Assembly (NCBI GenBank): GCA_022495005.1
Contig: JAGYXB010001862.1
Coordinates: 1,116,001-1,180,000, forward strand
Origin: Rhyacophila brunnea
Taxonomy: Eukaryota > Arthropoda > Insecta > Trichoptera > Rhyacophilidae
Length of the DNA: 64,000 bases
Reading direction: 5' to 3'
A program made the translations under genes and the position numbers. The notes below the pieces were generated by a model. The model had not been told where the DNA came from and searched no databases. It worked only from the letters and a program-made list of their open reading frames with translations. Positions 35,301 through 43,361 of the stretch are shown in pieces. How positions within the stretch are numbered: the first letter of the stretch is position 1; each line of letters starts with the position of its first letter.

Positions 35301-37869
35301 AATCGACCTGCCTCTGCCCAAACGACCCTCGAGTGAGTTCATATCATTCCACTCATGTTTGTATACTTTTTTATATGCTTTTAACTATCATCCCATCAAT
35401 TCATCATTAAAATATTTAATTGACAGCTTCATTAACACACTATTTATTAATAAAATAAATCTACTGAAGGTGCTTTGGTAGATCTGTAATATACCTACAT
35501 GTAGTATTTGAAAATCGAACATTTGGCACCATTTTGTATATCTCAGAAAAATCTTGACCCCATAAATATTATTTCAAACAGAATCGTGTCAATGCTTAAT
35601 TTTCTCTCACAATCTGGCTTTATTAACCCTTCATTCTGGCCGAACGCTTGAATCGCGGCGCATTTGAGGACCTGTAATAAAGTTAATGCGGTCGCAGCAG
35701 CGCAGACTAACTAAAACCGCGTGTGTGTATTGCAGACGGGCCTCCGATGGGGGTGGTAGCGGCGCCCCCGCAGCACGCGCCTCCGCCCCCGCCCCTCCCA
35801 GTGGGCCCACCTGGCGCGCCGCCCCTGTCTACCAAACACCTCTGTGGGGTGTGCCGCAAGAACTTCTCGTCCAGTTCGGCCCTGCAGATACATATGAGAA
35901 CGCACACCGGCGACAAGCCCTTCAGATGCTCGGTGTGCCAAAAGGCTTTCACCACCAAAGGCAACTTGAAGGTACGCCACTGACCGTCTCGGTGATACAC
36001 CTTCTAATCAAATAATAAATAATCAACACTACGCCACGTTATACCTACAATTTATCATATTGTAATGTTACCACATATTTATAAAGGCACCGTCCCATGG
36101 AAATATCTTCGATACAAAAATATACAATCAGCTGATATTAATGTCTCCGCCATGTTTTTTTTATCGTAGAATGTTGCTACTTACTAATGCTTTGCCACAT
36201 TGCTTCACTTACATACATTAAATTAATTGTTATTACATTTCCTAATTTTCATATGATCATACTTACCTACCTATTTCATGTACGTACGTGACTTCGTTTT
36301 TTTGTGTTCGTGATTTTGTTATTTTAGTAAAATAATTATTATGGGTAAAATTAGAGTAAAGTAATTTTACCCTTTTAGGAAACAATAAAAAAATACAATA
36401 TGTTGGTCATTGTCAAACCATAAATCCTTAAAATATATAAATTAATTTAATAAAGAATGATTCCACATCATGTTGAAAATTAATAAAATTATTTATAATG
36501 ATTCTAGTATTATTTGTTTTCCTTATTGAATTTATTAATGCAATTGTATTATTTTTACAAATTTAAAAAAATATATTGTATGCTAATTCACTTCATAATT
36601 AAAATGACATGTAACTGTTGTAGTCTGAATTGTGATCTTAAAATTAATTAATTTGTTATTTAGACTTGTCATACTTGTTTTCAGTCTAATGATTTTCACC
36701 AATGTTTTTTTAATAATATATTCTCACTTACCCATATTATGTTCAAGGATATTATTATGATGAAAGTGATATGTGTACTCTAAACTGGATTTAATATGAT
36801 AATTATCTAAGATTTTTGGGCATAGTTACGGTATTGATGTGATATCACTTACGTTACAGAGTTAAGAAGGTTAGGAAACTAAGGGATGATCAACTAACAA
36901 TATTGTTTCTTTTCCAGGTGCATATGGGTACCCACATGTGGTCGAACGGGGCGTCGCGGCGCGGTCGGCGCATGTCTCTGGAGCTACCTCCGCGCCCCCT
37001 GCCCCTCAGCCCCCAGGACTCAGACTTCCTCCAGAGGCGGCCGGACCTTTTCTATCCATACCTTCCGGCACCCTTCCTTAATGGGATGCAGCAAAAGGTG
37101 AGAAGTTCACTATTGATATTATAATATTCTCTAAAAGGAGGTACCGAAGTAAAAAAATATCTATTAATTAGATACCTACAGCATAATATTTCTAAGAACC
37201 GGTTTTCTCTGTCTAGATATTTTCAACTAGTATTAACAGATAAAATTTTGTGTGTGAAAGAAAAGTGAGACAAATTTAGTCCAAATATTTTTTATATAAG
37301 TTAAATATGCCAAATTAACCATAACTCTTATATGCGTAAAGGAAAAAGGGAAAGAGTTCAATCAACAGTGCTGAATTAGTAAATTCCACACAGAAGCATC
37401 AGGTACAATGTTGTCCAAATTCAATCTTTGACTCTCCTCAGAGCACCTCCTCGCACCAAAAATTAGTAAACAAACTTCGCAACCAGTGAGCTTCATAACT
37501 AATGACAATATTATTTAATCTCTATAGCTGAACGAGATCTCGGTAATCCAACAGGGCGCCGTCCAGAATGGGCTTACATCTCCAGGAGCTAAATTCCCTG
37601 GCTCCCTTCTCGGCTTCGGCCCCTTCCCCCCGCCGCCTCCCCTCTCGCAGCCGGGTTCGCCCCTCAGCGACAAGCCGCCATCGTCCCTAAGTTCGCCTCC
37701 GCCGGACAGAGACCAGGAAATGGAGGAGAGAAGGCGTGACGCCGAAGGAGTTTGGGAGATGCACTACGAGAGAGCAGCAGCTGCAGCGGCCGCGGCCGCT
37801 GCGGCAGACGGTGAAGGCCCTCTCCCCCTGCTCGGCCCGCCCCCCCGAGGTGAAGGCCTGGCCGCGTGA
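17240..37869 (+). CDS. sal: spalt (sal-like) C2H2 zinc-finger transcription factor
   Basis: Seven coding exons join with consistent phases: 17240-17315, 26199-29183, 32940-33073, 35200-35332, 35736-35971, 36918-37097, 37528-37869. The result is an open 1361-residue protein, close to fly Spalt major. Fingers occur at residues ~393-441 (pair), 742-790 (pair) plus single 802-822, 1027-1075 (pair) and 1146-1194 (pair). Pairs carry the family hallmark SALQIHxRxHTGERPFxCxxC..TTKGNLKxH. A Q-rich multimerisation segment lies at ~178-209, followed by Pro-rich linkers. Spalt proteins are nuclear factors, mostly repressors, for wing/eye patterning, tracheal and neural fate; in butterflies spalt marks eyespots and wing spots. 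An in-frame ATG at 17204, directly after a TGA, would add 12 residues. 17240 has the better AAA context. Confidence 0.96.
17316..19349. other. spalt intron 1, proximal part
   Basis: AT-rich intron sequence with many GTAGGTACC words. No exon, transposon or clear regulatory motif was recognised. Confidence 0.6.
19350..19932 (+). mobile_element. hAT-like MITE, 583-bp family copy 3
   Basis: 583 bp with ~33-bp terminal repeats (CAGTGGCGAAGGGTGGAGGT.. / ..CCACCCTTCGCCACTG). It is flanked by perfect 8-bp duplications GTAGATAG at 19342-19349 and 19933-19940. It is very similar, in opposite orientation, to copy 4 at 20538. It lies in spalt intron 1 and carries no coding capacity. Confidence 0.95.
20245..20412 (+). 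mobile_element. tRNA-derived SINE
   Basis: The polymerase III A box TGGCTGAGTGG (20255-20265) and a B-box variant GGTTTGAGTCT (20299-20309) are spaced as in a tRNA. They are followed by a non-tRNA body (GGAGTATGGACCTAAT..GAGTGGCTAATATCCAT) and an AT-rich tail. The body recurs, diverged, at 46030-46195. It sits between the two inverted MITE copies. Confidence 0.7.
20538..21120 (-). mobile_element. hAT-like MITE, 583-bp family copy 4 (inverted)
   Basis: 583 bp with perfect outer terminal repeats and 8-bp duplications CTACCTAC at 20530-20537 and 21121-21128. Read on the minus strand it follows copy 3 almost base for base, by eye well above 90 percent. The two are recent insertions in opposite orientation 605 bp apart. 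Confidence 0.95.
21632..21945. repeat. 314-bp foldback/hairpin element
   Basis: A long inverted repeat. The core arms run from AAACTTAGGGTAGG through CACGAAGCCGGTTTTTATTG to GTTAAAATAT and are nearly perfect for ~100 bp around a ~10-base loop (GCAAGATAGG, ~21780). Weaker pairing continues outwards to CCAGTGGGTCTATTCTAT and its complement ATAGAATAGACCCACTGG. There is no coding capacity and no clear target duplication. It is probably a foldback MITE; transcribed as part of the spalt pre-mRNA it would form an extensive hairpin. Confidence 0.9.
21946..24029. other. spalt intron 1, middle part
   Basis: AT-rich intronic DNA with no exon recognised. A short CpG-bearing stretch lies at about 22700-22790 (ACGACTTGACGCTCGAGAGCCGTTCG and neighbours), function unknown. 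Confidence 0.55.
24030..24153 (+). pseudogene. Possible piggyBac-like transposase C-terminal remnant
   Basis: A short frame ending at 24153 encodes RPFICDVC, about 13 residues, then [10 protein letters not shown]: a C-x2-C..C-x2-C-x4-C pattern. This arrangement resembles the cysteine-rich zinc-binding tail of piggyBac-type transposases more than a C2H2 finger, since the histidines are missing. No upstream catalytic domain or terminal repeats were recognised. It is not spliced into spalt in any obvious way. Confidence 0.25.
24154..26198. other. spalt intron 1, distal part
   Basis: AT-rich intron sequence ending in a strong polypyrimidine tract and acceptor (TTTTTCCTTTTTTCACAG). It contains the word GCGCCATCTGTTAGCGAG near 25070, but no element could be delimited. 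Confidence 0.6.
26199..29183 (+). CDS. sal: spalt coding exon 2 (large zinc-finger exon)
   Basis: 2985 nt, acceptor CACAG|GA and donor CAG|GTAGGC. It encodes an acidic N-terminal region, [18 protein letters not shown] and the Q-rich [19 protein letters not shown] segment, both typical of Sal proteins. Pro/His-rich linkers follow, one with a HPHPHP run and then VKLEP, a SUMO-consensus-like site. It then encodes finger pair 1 and the finger triplet (pair 2 plus [21 protein letters not shown]). The GC-rich open frame continues past the donor to a stop at 29378-29380. Confidence 0.97.
29184..29380 (+). CDS. Possible alternative C-terminus of spalt by intron retention
   Basis: The exon 2 frame stays open for 65 further codons after the splice donor (stop 29378-29380). 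The sequence keeps high GC for ~160 bp into the intron, and AATAAA follows at 29436-29441. This would give a short Spalt of ~1038 residues with the first five fingers only. No homologous tail is recognised, so it may be only a GC-rich intron start. Confidence 0.25.
29436..29441 (+). terminator. Candidate intronic polyadenylation signal
   Basis: AATAAA lies 56 nt after the read-through stop in spalt intron 2. It is a single common hexamer in AT-rich DNA, so on its own it is weak evidence. Confidence 0.2.
29442..32939. other. spalt intron 2, no transposons recognised
   Basis: AT-rich intron in which no MITE, SINE or LINE piece could be found and in which the GTAGGTACC motif nearly disappears. 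CpG-bearing islands stand out at 29790-29960, 30115-30185 (ATAAATCAAAATCAACGG) and 31140-31400 (words like TTTATGGCGTTAAATGACG), and they are plausible enhancers. No exon seen. Confidence 0.5.
29790..29960. promoter_or_regulatory. CpG-rich intronic island, candidate enhancer
   Basis: A short GC/CpG-rich block (TCACGCGCATTGTGATTGCG, GACGCGGAGG, CGCCCGCGAGCCGTCGC) lies in AT-rich intron 2. The frame open across it (29868-30065) has no domain. Composition alone suggests constraint or regulatory function. Confidence 0.3.
32940..33073 (+). CDS. sal: spalt coding exon 3
   Basis: 134 nt, acceptor GTACAG|TG and donor AAG|GTTGGT. It encodes [20 protein letters not shown] and continues through [18 protein letters not shown]: the first finger of pair 3 and the cysteine half of its second finger. 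The intron falls exactly between FSTK and GNMKQH, the same position as in the last finger pair. Confidence 0.96.
33074..34993. other. spalt intron 3, no feature recognised
   Basis: Very AT-rich intron with no transposon, exon or structured repeat recognised before the candidate exon at 34994. Confidence 0.6.
34994..35101 (+). CDS. Candidate in-frame cassette exon of spalt (36 codons)
   Basis: A GC-rich block in AT-rich intron 3 has an acceptor (TTCCTCGTTTCAG|AG), a donor (CCCG|GTAAGG) and exactly 108 nt with no stop in phase 0, the phase of both neighbouring exons. Inclusion would place 36 residues (Gly/Cys-rich, then Pro-rich) between FSTK and GNMKQH, splitting the second finger of pair 3. 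Its first part (34996-35069) begins CAGTGGCG and ends CGCCACTG, like the hAT-type MITE ends elsewhere in the window. It may therefore be a small transposon that supplies splice sites. Transcript support is unknown. Confidence 0.4.
34996..35069. mobile_element. Miniature TIR element, possibly exonised
   Basis: 74 bp bounded by CAGTGGCG and its complement CGCCACTG, GC-rich inside. The 8-bp flanks (TTTCAGAG / CTTTGAAC) do not match, so transposon origin is only suggested by the shared terminal sequence. Confidence 0.35.
35200..35332 (+). CDS. sal: spalt coding exon 4
   Basis: 133 nt, acceptor TTACAG|GG and donor TCGA|GTGAGT. It completes finger pair 3 ([14 protein letters not shown]) and adds a Pro/Glu-rich linker. 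Phase 1 joins exon 5 to make Asn (A|AC). Confidence 0.95.
35333..35735. other. spalt intron 4
   Basis: 403-nt intron with no distinct features besides splice sites (GTGAGT .. TTGCAG). Confidence 0.8.
35736..35971 (+). CDS. sal: spalt coding exon 5
   Basis: 236 nt, acceptor TTGCAG|AC and donor AAG|GTACGC. It encodes a Pro-rich linker and finger pair 4, [21 protein letters not shown] then [15 protein letters not shown], ending inside the second finger. Confidence 0.96.
35972..36917. other. spalt intron 5
   Basis: 946-nt AT-rich intron, no element recognised. Confidence 0.8.
36918..37097 (+). CDS. sal: spalt coding exon 6
   Basis: 180 nt, acceptor TTCCAG|GT and donor AAG|GTGAGA. It completes finger 2 of pair 4 ([11 protein letters not shown]), followed by [15 protein letters not shown], which has the look of the conserved post-finger tail of Sal proteins (basic patch and MSLEL). 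Confidence 0.95.
37098..37527. other. spalt intron 6
   Basis: 430-nt intron, no element recognised; acceptor TCTCTATAG. Confidence 0.8.
37528..37869 (+). CDS. sal: spalt coding exon 7 (C-terminus)
   Basis: 342 nt including TGA at 37867-37869. It encodes [10 protein letters not shown], Pro/Ser-rich sequence, a charged helix ([20 protein letters not shown]) and an alanine run of 11 (with one E/R boundary upstream), then [10 protein letters not shown]. Alanine and proline runs are typical of Sal C-terminal regions. Confidence 0.93.
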   Translation: MNEISVIQQGAVQNGLTSPGAKFPGSLLGFGPFPPPPPLSQPGSPLSDKPPSSLSSPPPDRDQEMEERRRDAEGVWEMHYERAAAAAAAAAAADGEGPLPLLGPPPRGEGLAA

Positions 37870-40380
37870 CCGCACTTTTACCGAACGCACATCGGCCCGG
37901 TTGCGTTTCATAACGAATAGTCAGAGCCACCGGAAAGAACAATACACCTTTTCCAACCGCGCTGATCGGTTTGTCCGTTGAAGAATTACCATCATCGTGC
38001 ACTCCTAAATGTCTCTTAAGATAACACACCATGCATTATTATCTTATCGACACAAACATACCAAGTTCTAAACGACTGATACTAACTTAATAATCGATTT
38101 AGCAATTATTACACTAATAGAATTATAATTAGCATTTCTATTAATTACATAATTCTTATTGGGAAAACAAATATAAGATAATAAGGTACAGTAAAATCTG
38201 ATTATATCTATACATTGTCCAGAAAATGAAGTACATTTCATTTTTTAATTTCTCTTGACGTGACAGATGGCGTGTTTCTTTCTATAGATACATTCTACGA
38301 AATAGTTTGCCAATAATTTAGGCCAATTCCAAGAAAGAACACATCCTCTGACTCTGCCAATGAGTGGAAATCACATACCTACTAAAAGTTACCTTGTTTT
38401 CAATTGATCTACGGTTTGGACTTGATAAACATTTTATAATAAATAATATATTATAAGAATATAGTAAATCAGAGTGTAAAAAATCAGAAAAAAACAGAAT
38501 GATCTTAATAGAACAGTCCAATGATTGATTTTATTGCAGAATTGTGTTTGTAAAACGTGTCTCTGTTGATGGTAATTTTTTAATAAACTGTTGATACCGC
38601 GACGTACACGAGTGAAGATTTTCTGTAAATCGACAGTACAACAATCAGATTTCAAAAAATCCAACAAGTGTGCAAAACAGTTGCATTTTAGTGATTTATA
38701 TTTGTTCTGCGATGAAAATTATCGATTCCGATACGACAGTGATACAAGACAATTTCGTACCGATAGAGATAACTAAATAACCAACCCCTCCGTCACTCCG
38801 TCGCAATCTATGATTCGATCCGCAGACCGGCAAATATGAACTCGAATGTGACGTTCCTATTTTTAAACTAGTCTGTAAAATACATAATTGATAAATAAAA
38901 AAAAAATATTTACGAAAAACGCCAAATGGGGCTATATAAAATAAAACATTTGTGAAAGAACACTACTATAAATAGGTCCACACGAAAATACCGTTCGTTG
39001 CGAGTTATTATCAAACTTGCCTTCGAAACTGTTAAGTGAATTCATTATAATATTCAAATTTGTCCTTATGCGTATGCATCTATTTATAAACAAAATATCA
39101 TAGTAAACCAACAAAAAGTAGAAATACCTAGCGTGACCATAGTATTGTAATAAAGAAAACAGTTGAGTTAATTTTAGGATGTTCGTTAAATTTACTCGCA
39201 AGTTAAGTAGGTATGATTTAACTGTGTATACAGTACTTGAACCCAGTGTATAATATAGCATAACGGACTCGTTTTATTTGTCATTTGAAGCCAGGTGAGC
39301 ATTTGTGTGCTAGTACACTATCGTCTTTAGTGTATAAGCGTATATTTAAGAGAAACTTTAGGGTAGAATCGGGCCTGAGGCAATGATCTGTGAAGCTGTG
39401 ATACACACCCAAGCCATCGGAGGGCTGCTTTTTTTATTTATTAATTCAATTTCGACTTATATGATTCATATATTATATAAGTCCATATCAGAGAAAAAAA
39501 ACCACTCATCCAGGTCAATCAAATTATATTAAATTATTATCACGACTAATCATATTCCATATTATAAATTATATTGTATTTAAAATATTTTCCGGATGTT
39601 ATATTATAACAAAACAAAATCGCTCTCTTCTAATTTTTTAGTTGCGAAAAGATATTTTAAATTTATTTTATCTAAATTATAGTAAATATAAATAAAACGC
39701 GAATAAATCGAAATGAAATAATTTATTTGTCTTATTATAAAAAAAATCTGTATAACCGACTGTAAATGATTTAAATATTTTAATTTAACATTGCATTATA
39801 TTTTTATGAAGCCTCTTCAATAGAGTTATATCAAATATCACACATCTTTGAAGTATTTAATTATACACTACCTATTATAAAATAATATTAATTATTATAT
39901 CTCGTATCATCTTAAAGTGACTGTAATAGGTATCTTCTGGTGTAAAATATATGTTTCGAAGTATTAATACGGATTACTTACATGTTGATAAAATCAAAAG
40001 AACTGTGAAATTTAGATTTGATACATTTATATTTAAGTTTGAGATTATTCAAATATTCGGTTCGAACTATGTTTCCGCCCAAGACACGTCTCATTTATAT
40101 GTAATAAGTTTAATTAAAACTGTTTTTTTAATATGAATATTATTATTGTTACCTTTAAAGCGAGACTTTTATTATTTTGCATCAACACTCACGTGTATGT
40201 GTGGCATTATATTATCATATATTTGTACATAAGTATTATTAGATATGTAATAATATTATAGAAATATTTTATCTATTACTTACTGTAATGTATTATCTAT
40301 CAGTGACTGCCTAAATGATATTGTAACCAGATTGAAAATATCAACAAAAGGAAGATGAATAAATAAATGTGTGCTTAATT
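37870..40380 (+). other. Probable spalt 3' UTR
   Basis: AT-rich sequence without transposons or gene-like frames follows the stop codon. Overlapping AATAAATAAA at 40358-40367 with the GT-rich GTGTGCTTAATTG just after is a plausible cleavage site, giving a ~2.5 kb 3' UTR. Earlier AATAAA copies (for example about 38890) are alternatives. Confidence 0.45.
40358..40367 (+). terminator. Candidate spalt polyadenylation signal
   Basis: Two overlapping AATAAA hexamers are followed within 2-8 bases by a GT-rich stretch, as in insect poly(A) sites. This is supported by motif only. Confidence 0.4.
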
Positions 40381-41231
40381 GAAGATACAATGTCTACTTA
40401 TTTATTCTAATATGTACATACATACGCCTGAAACGAAAAATACAGTTCCAAAAGATTCATCTACTATAATGCTATATTATATGAACCCATTCATTATTAT
40501 TTTTCCCTTTTCTCCATTCAAATTCCTTAACCGGACGTATGCTACAAGCGAGTATACTCGGAAAATGAGCGTGTATACACGCTGTACTTGACATTCATAC
40601 TAGCCCCGGTCGATTGTTTTAAATAATTTAATAAATTATATTGCACACACATTGCCATCTCTTGGAATCATGGTGCAACACTTAACCGAAATACAAAACA
40701 GCCTTTATAATATACATACCTACTTTTAATATATTTCCAACAAAAAGATAATGTTTATAAGGTTTAATTCGCGGCCCACTGGGTACCACCATGCTAATAC
40801 CTCCCGGAATTTTGTTGGTTAAATTATACAGTAAAACCACAATTTTACATTTGTAAAGTAACTTACAAAAAACATTTATAAAGGAAAACGTAAATTGGAG
40901 GTATTGAAAATTTAAGGAAGGTTAATTAATTTTATAAAAAATCATACAAATTGATTACAAACATATTATTATGTCAACATATAGGTATTTCTCCTTTTTG
41001 ACTTATGACAAAGTTTTTTTTCCCTAAAAAAGCAAAATTGTATTGTGTAACTTTAGACGTGTCTACAAATAGAAGTGCACACATATGTTTGGAATTCGCT
41101 TCAATGATTGCCATGCATTGAATTAAATGTGTTCAAATAAATTGGATTTTTAAAATTACTAAAATGAAGCAGGACGTACACGTAGTCACATTAAATCAGG
41201 GCTTTACTATATATCGTTGTATCCAAGGTAT
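40381..41231. other. Intergenic, AT-rich
   Basis: No gene or element recognised between the spalt 3' region and the MITE at 41234. Confidence 0.6.
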
Positions 41232-41233
41232 TA

Positions 41234-41674
41234 CAGTAAAACCTCGTTAATAAGAACACAGATAATTCGAAATTTTCGCGAAAAAAAAGTCCCTTCAACA
41301 TTATTTTCATATAAAACCATACCTTTAATTCGAATTTCGTAATTCGAAATTATTTCAGAGTCCTCATAAAAATATTCAATAAATCGTAAAAAAGTACACT
41401 TTCATGAGCCAGTCATTGAAAATTGTGACAGACTTTTCTTAAAACATCAAAATTACTTATTTTTAGAAGGTAATAAAAATAATCCTGACATTTTATGAAC
41501 CATTAACACACACGGAATCGAAAATTTCGTAGGCACATCTATGATCGTAAACGAAATTAATGAAAATGAAAAAGAAAATTTTTAATATTTTTCTCCCATA
41601 CATTTCATAATTCGTAATTCGAATTTTTTTTCGATTTTCGGTCCCATGGAATTCGTATTAACGAGGTTTTACTG
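41234..41674. mobile_element. pogo/Tigger-like MITE (441 bp)
   Basis: Terminal repeats CAGTAAAACCTCGTTAATA and TATTAACGAGGTTTTACTG are near-perfect over 19 bp and flanked by TA on both sides (41232-41233, 41675-41676). CAGTrrAACCTCG..TA ends with a TA duplication are the hallmark of Tc1/mariner-superfamily pogo/Tigger elements. Internal AATTCGAAATT repeats also pair. There is no transposase. Confidence 0.88.
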
Positions 41675-41676
41675 TA

Positions 41677-42134
41677 TATACACATGAACTGCAATAGTTA
41701 ATTATCTGAAACGATATATACATTGAAAGTTACAAGTGTCAGCAATGTTTCAATTAGTGATACATATACTCACCTAAAATAACATTGACATACATGAAGT
41801 TAACGATCTTATGATCTTTGGTCATGCAGAAAAAAAATCACTATCTATTCATTCAAGCGAAGATCAAAATGATACTGCCAATACATACATTCCAGAGTGA
41901 GTCTATCGATTGAGCTCCACATCAGTTGTAATACGGCCTCATGGTGAAGAAGAAATTCTTAAGGAATCACTTATGGCTGTATGAATACTATCCGTGGCGT
42001 TATCCAACTGGCTTTACGTTAGATAATATGCTTACATACTGTTTGCAGTCTAAAATTTAGAAGAAATCTATTTTCTCCAACTTATATGCGGTGAAAATGA
42101 GAACCATGCCATTTTTGTTGGTGTTGACCTGTGT
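41677..42134. other. Intergenic, AT-rich
   Basis: No feature recognised. Confidence 0.6.
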
Positions 42135-42144
42135 CCCTAATAAC

Positions 42145-42543
42145 GGGAATGGGACGACTTGCCTCCGGACAATTGGACGCCGCACTGTCATAGACACGTG
42201 TAGACGAGGTATTTTAATCAGTTTCTATCTAGTACTTAGTAGTTTGAATTCATTTTACTCTTAAGATAATGTATTCTTTATCGCGGATTGAGAATTACCA
42301 ATGCCTAAGGCTTTATATAAAATAAAAAAACTCTTTTTTCGTTGGAACTTAAACATATGCACGATTAAATCATTGTTTACGTCTGCATATTTACATTCTC
42401 ACCAACTATTAAATCATAATATAATCATTGAAATATAAATAATAATATTGAATATGTTTTTTTAAAGTGCCTATAAGTACCTAACGTCTATTTATTTTCG
42501 AATTCCGTGGCGTCCAGTTGTCCGGTGCCAAATCGTCCTAGAC
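42145..42543. mobile_element. TIR element with 10-bp target duplication (Mutator-like candidate)
   Basis: The inner part of the terminal repeats pairs well: GGGACGACTTGCCTCCGGAC then AATTGGACGCC on the left, against GGCGTCCAGTTGTCCGGTGC then CAAATCGTCC on the right. Identical 10-mers CCCTAATAAC flank it (42135-42144 and 42544-42553). Long imperfect terminal repeats with 9-10-bp duplications suggest a Mutator-like element, but no transposase is present to confirm. Confidence 0.65.
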
Positions 42544-42553
42544 CCCTAATAAC

Positions 42554-43007
42554 TATTTTAGCAATAGAAATTGATTATTCTCCCAAGGTGCAGAACTAAT
42601 GTGCCATTGTTAATGCCATATGGGGTGGTAATAACTGCGTTCAACCAAATCACTTCAGATACTGATATATTCCACTTGAGTGAGGATGTAAGTAGATGTT
42701 GTTTTAGAAAATTGTAGTTTTCTTAAAAGCTCATTCTATCTACTTCCGCGTAATTTTTGTTTTTATTCTTCTGATTACGCGTTTTTTGCATATTGCTAAT
42801 ATTGTCATTATTTTCTTCGTCGCATATTGTGAACGTTTTGAATTTGTAGTCTAAGTTCACCATATCATGTAAAGTAAATAAATTTGAATTTAAATATACA
42901 TTCTGTATTTTGGGACGTTGGAATAAGATTTACTTGAAATGAAAAGATTTCTTGATGAAAAAGAAAATTGATGGTAAATAAAACGAATGAGTACCAAACT
43001 TAAGTAA
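42554..43007. other. Intergenic, AT-rich
   Basis: Nothing recognised up to the 3' end of the Rpn7-like gene. Confidence 0.6.
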
Positions 43008-43013
43008 TTTATT
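43008..43013 (-). terminator. Candidate polyadenylation signal of Rpn7-like gene
   Basis: TTTATT on the plus strand is AATAAA on the minus strand, about 140 nt after the stop codon at 43151-43153. It fits the expected position. Confidence 0.45.
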
Positions 43014-43150
43014 AGTCAGGCTTAGTTTTCTTGACAGAATACAAATGAATACAGGGAGGAAATTATAAAACATAACCTAAAGCTTTGAAATTTGAAATGT
43101 TGAAAACCAACATACATTTTACAATATAGATACAAATTATTGTAGTGAAT

Positions 43151-43361
43151 CTAAAAGTTGATAACGCTAGCCAATTTCTTAACACGGTTGAGGAGTAGAT
43201 CTCCTTCCCTGATAGTGGCCTGATAGAGGGCACCGCGGTCTGATGCGCCGGTGGAAATTCCATTGGTGCTGCCCATAACGGCTGACCCATTGCCGGCGCC
43301 TGTCACCACACAGCCGTTCACTGCGTCTATGCGACACTTCAAACGACCCGCAGCGGTGAAT
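43151..43361 (-). CDS. Rpn7-like exon 6
   Basis: Last exon, acceptor TTTCAG|A. It encodes FTAAGRLKCRIDAVNG, a Gly/Ser-rich insertion, ALYQATIREGDLLLNRVKKL and the stop. Phase matches exon 5 (AG|A = Arg). Confidence 0.93.

Noticed and set aside
35179..35481. Extension of spalt exon 4 past 35332 as coding
   Set aside because: A strong GTGAGT donor at 35333 and exact phase joining to exon 5; the extension is AT-rich with no family resemblance.
37664..38032. Minus-strand 122-codon frame opposite the last spalt exon
   Set aside because: Opposite a real coding exon with Ala/Pro runs, with no recognisable domain.
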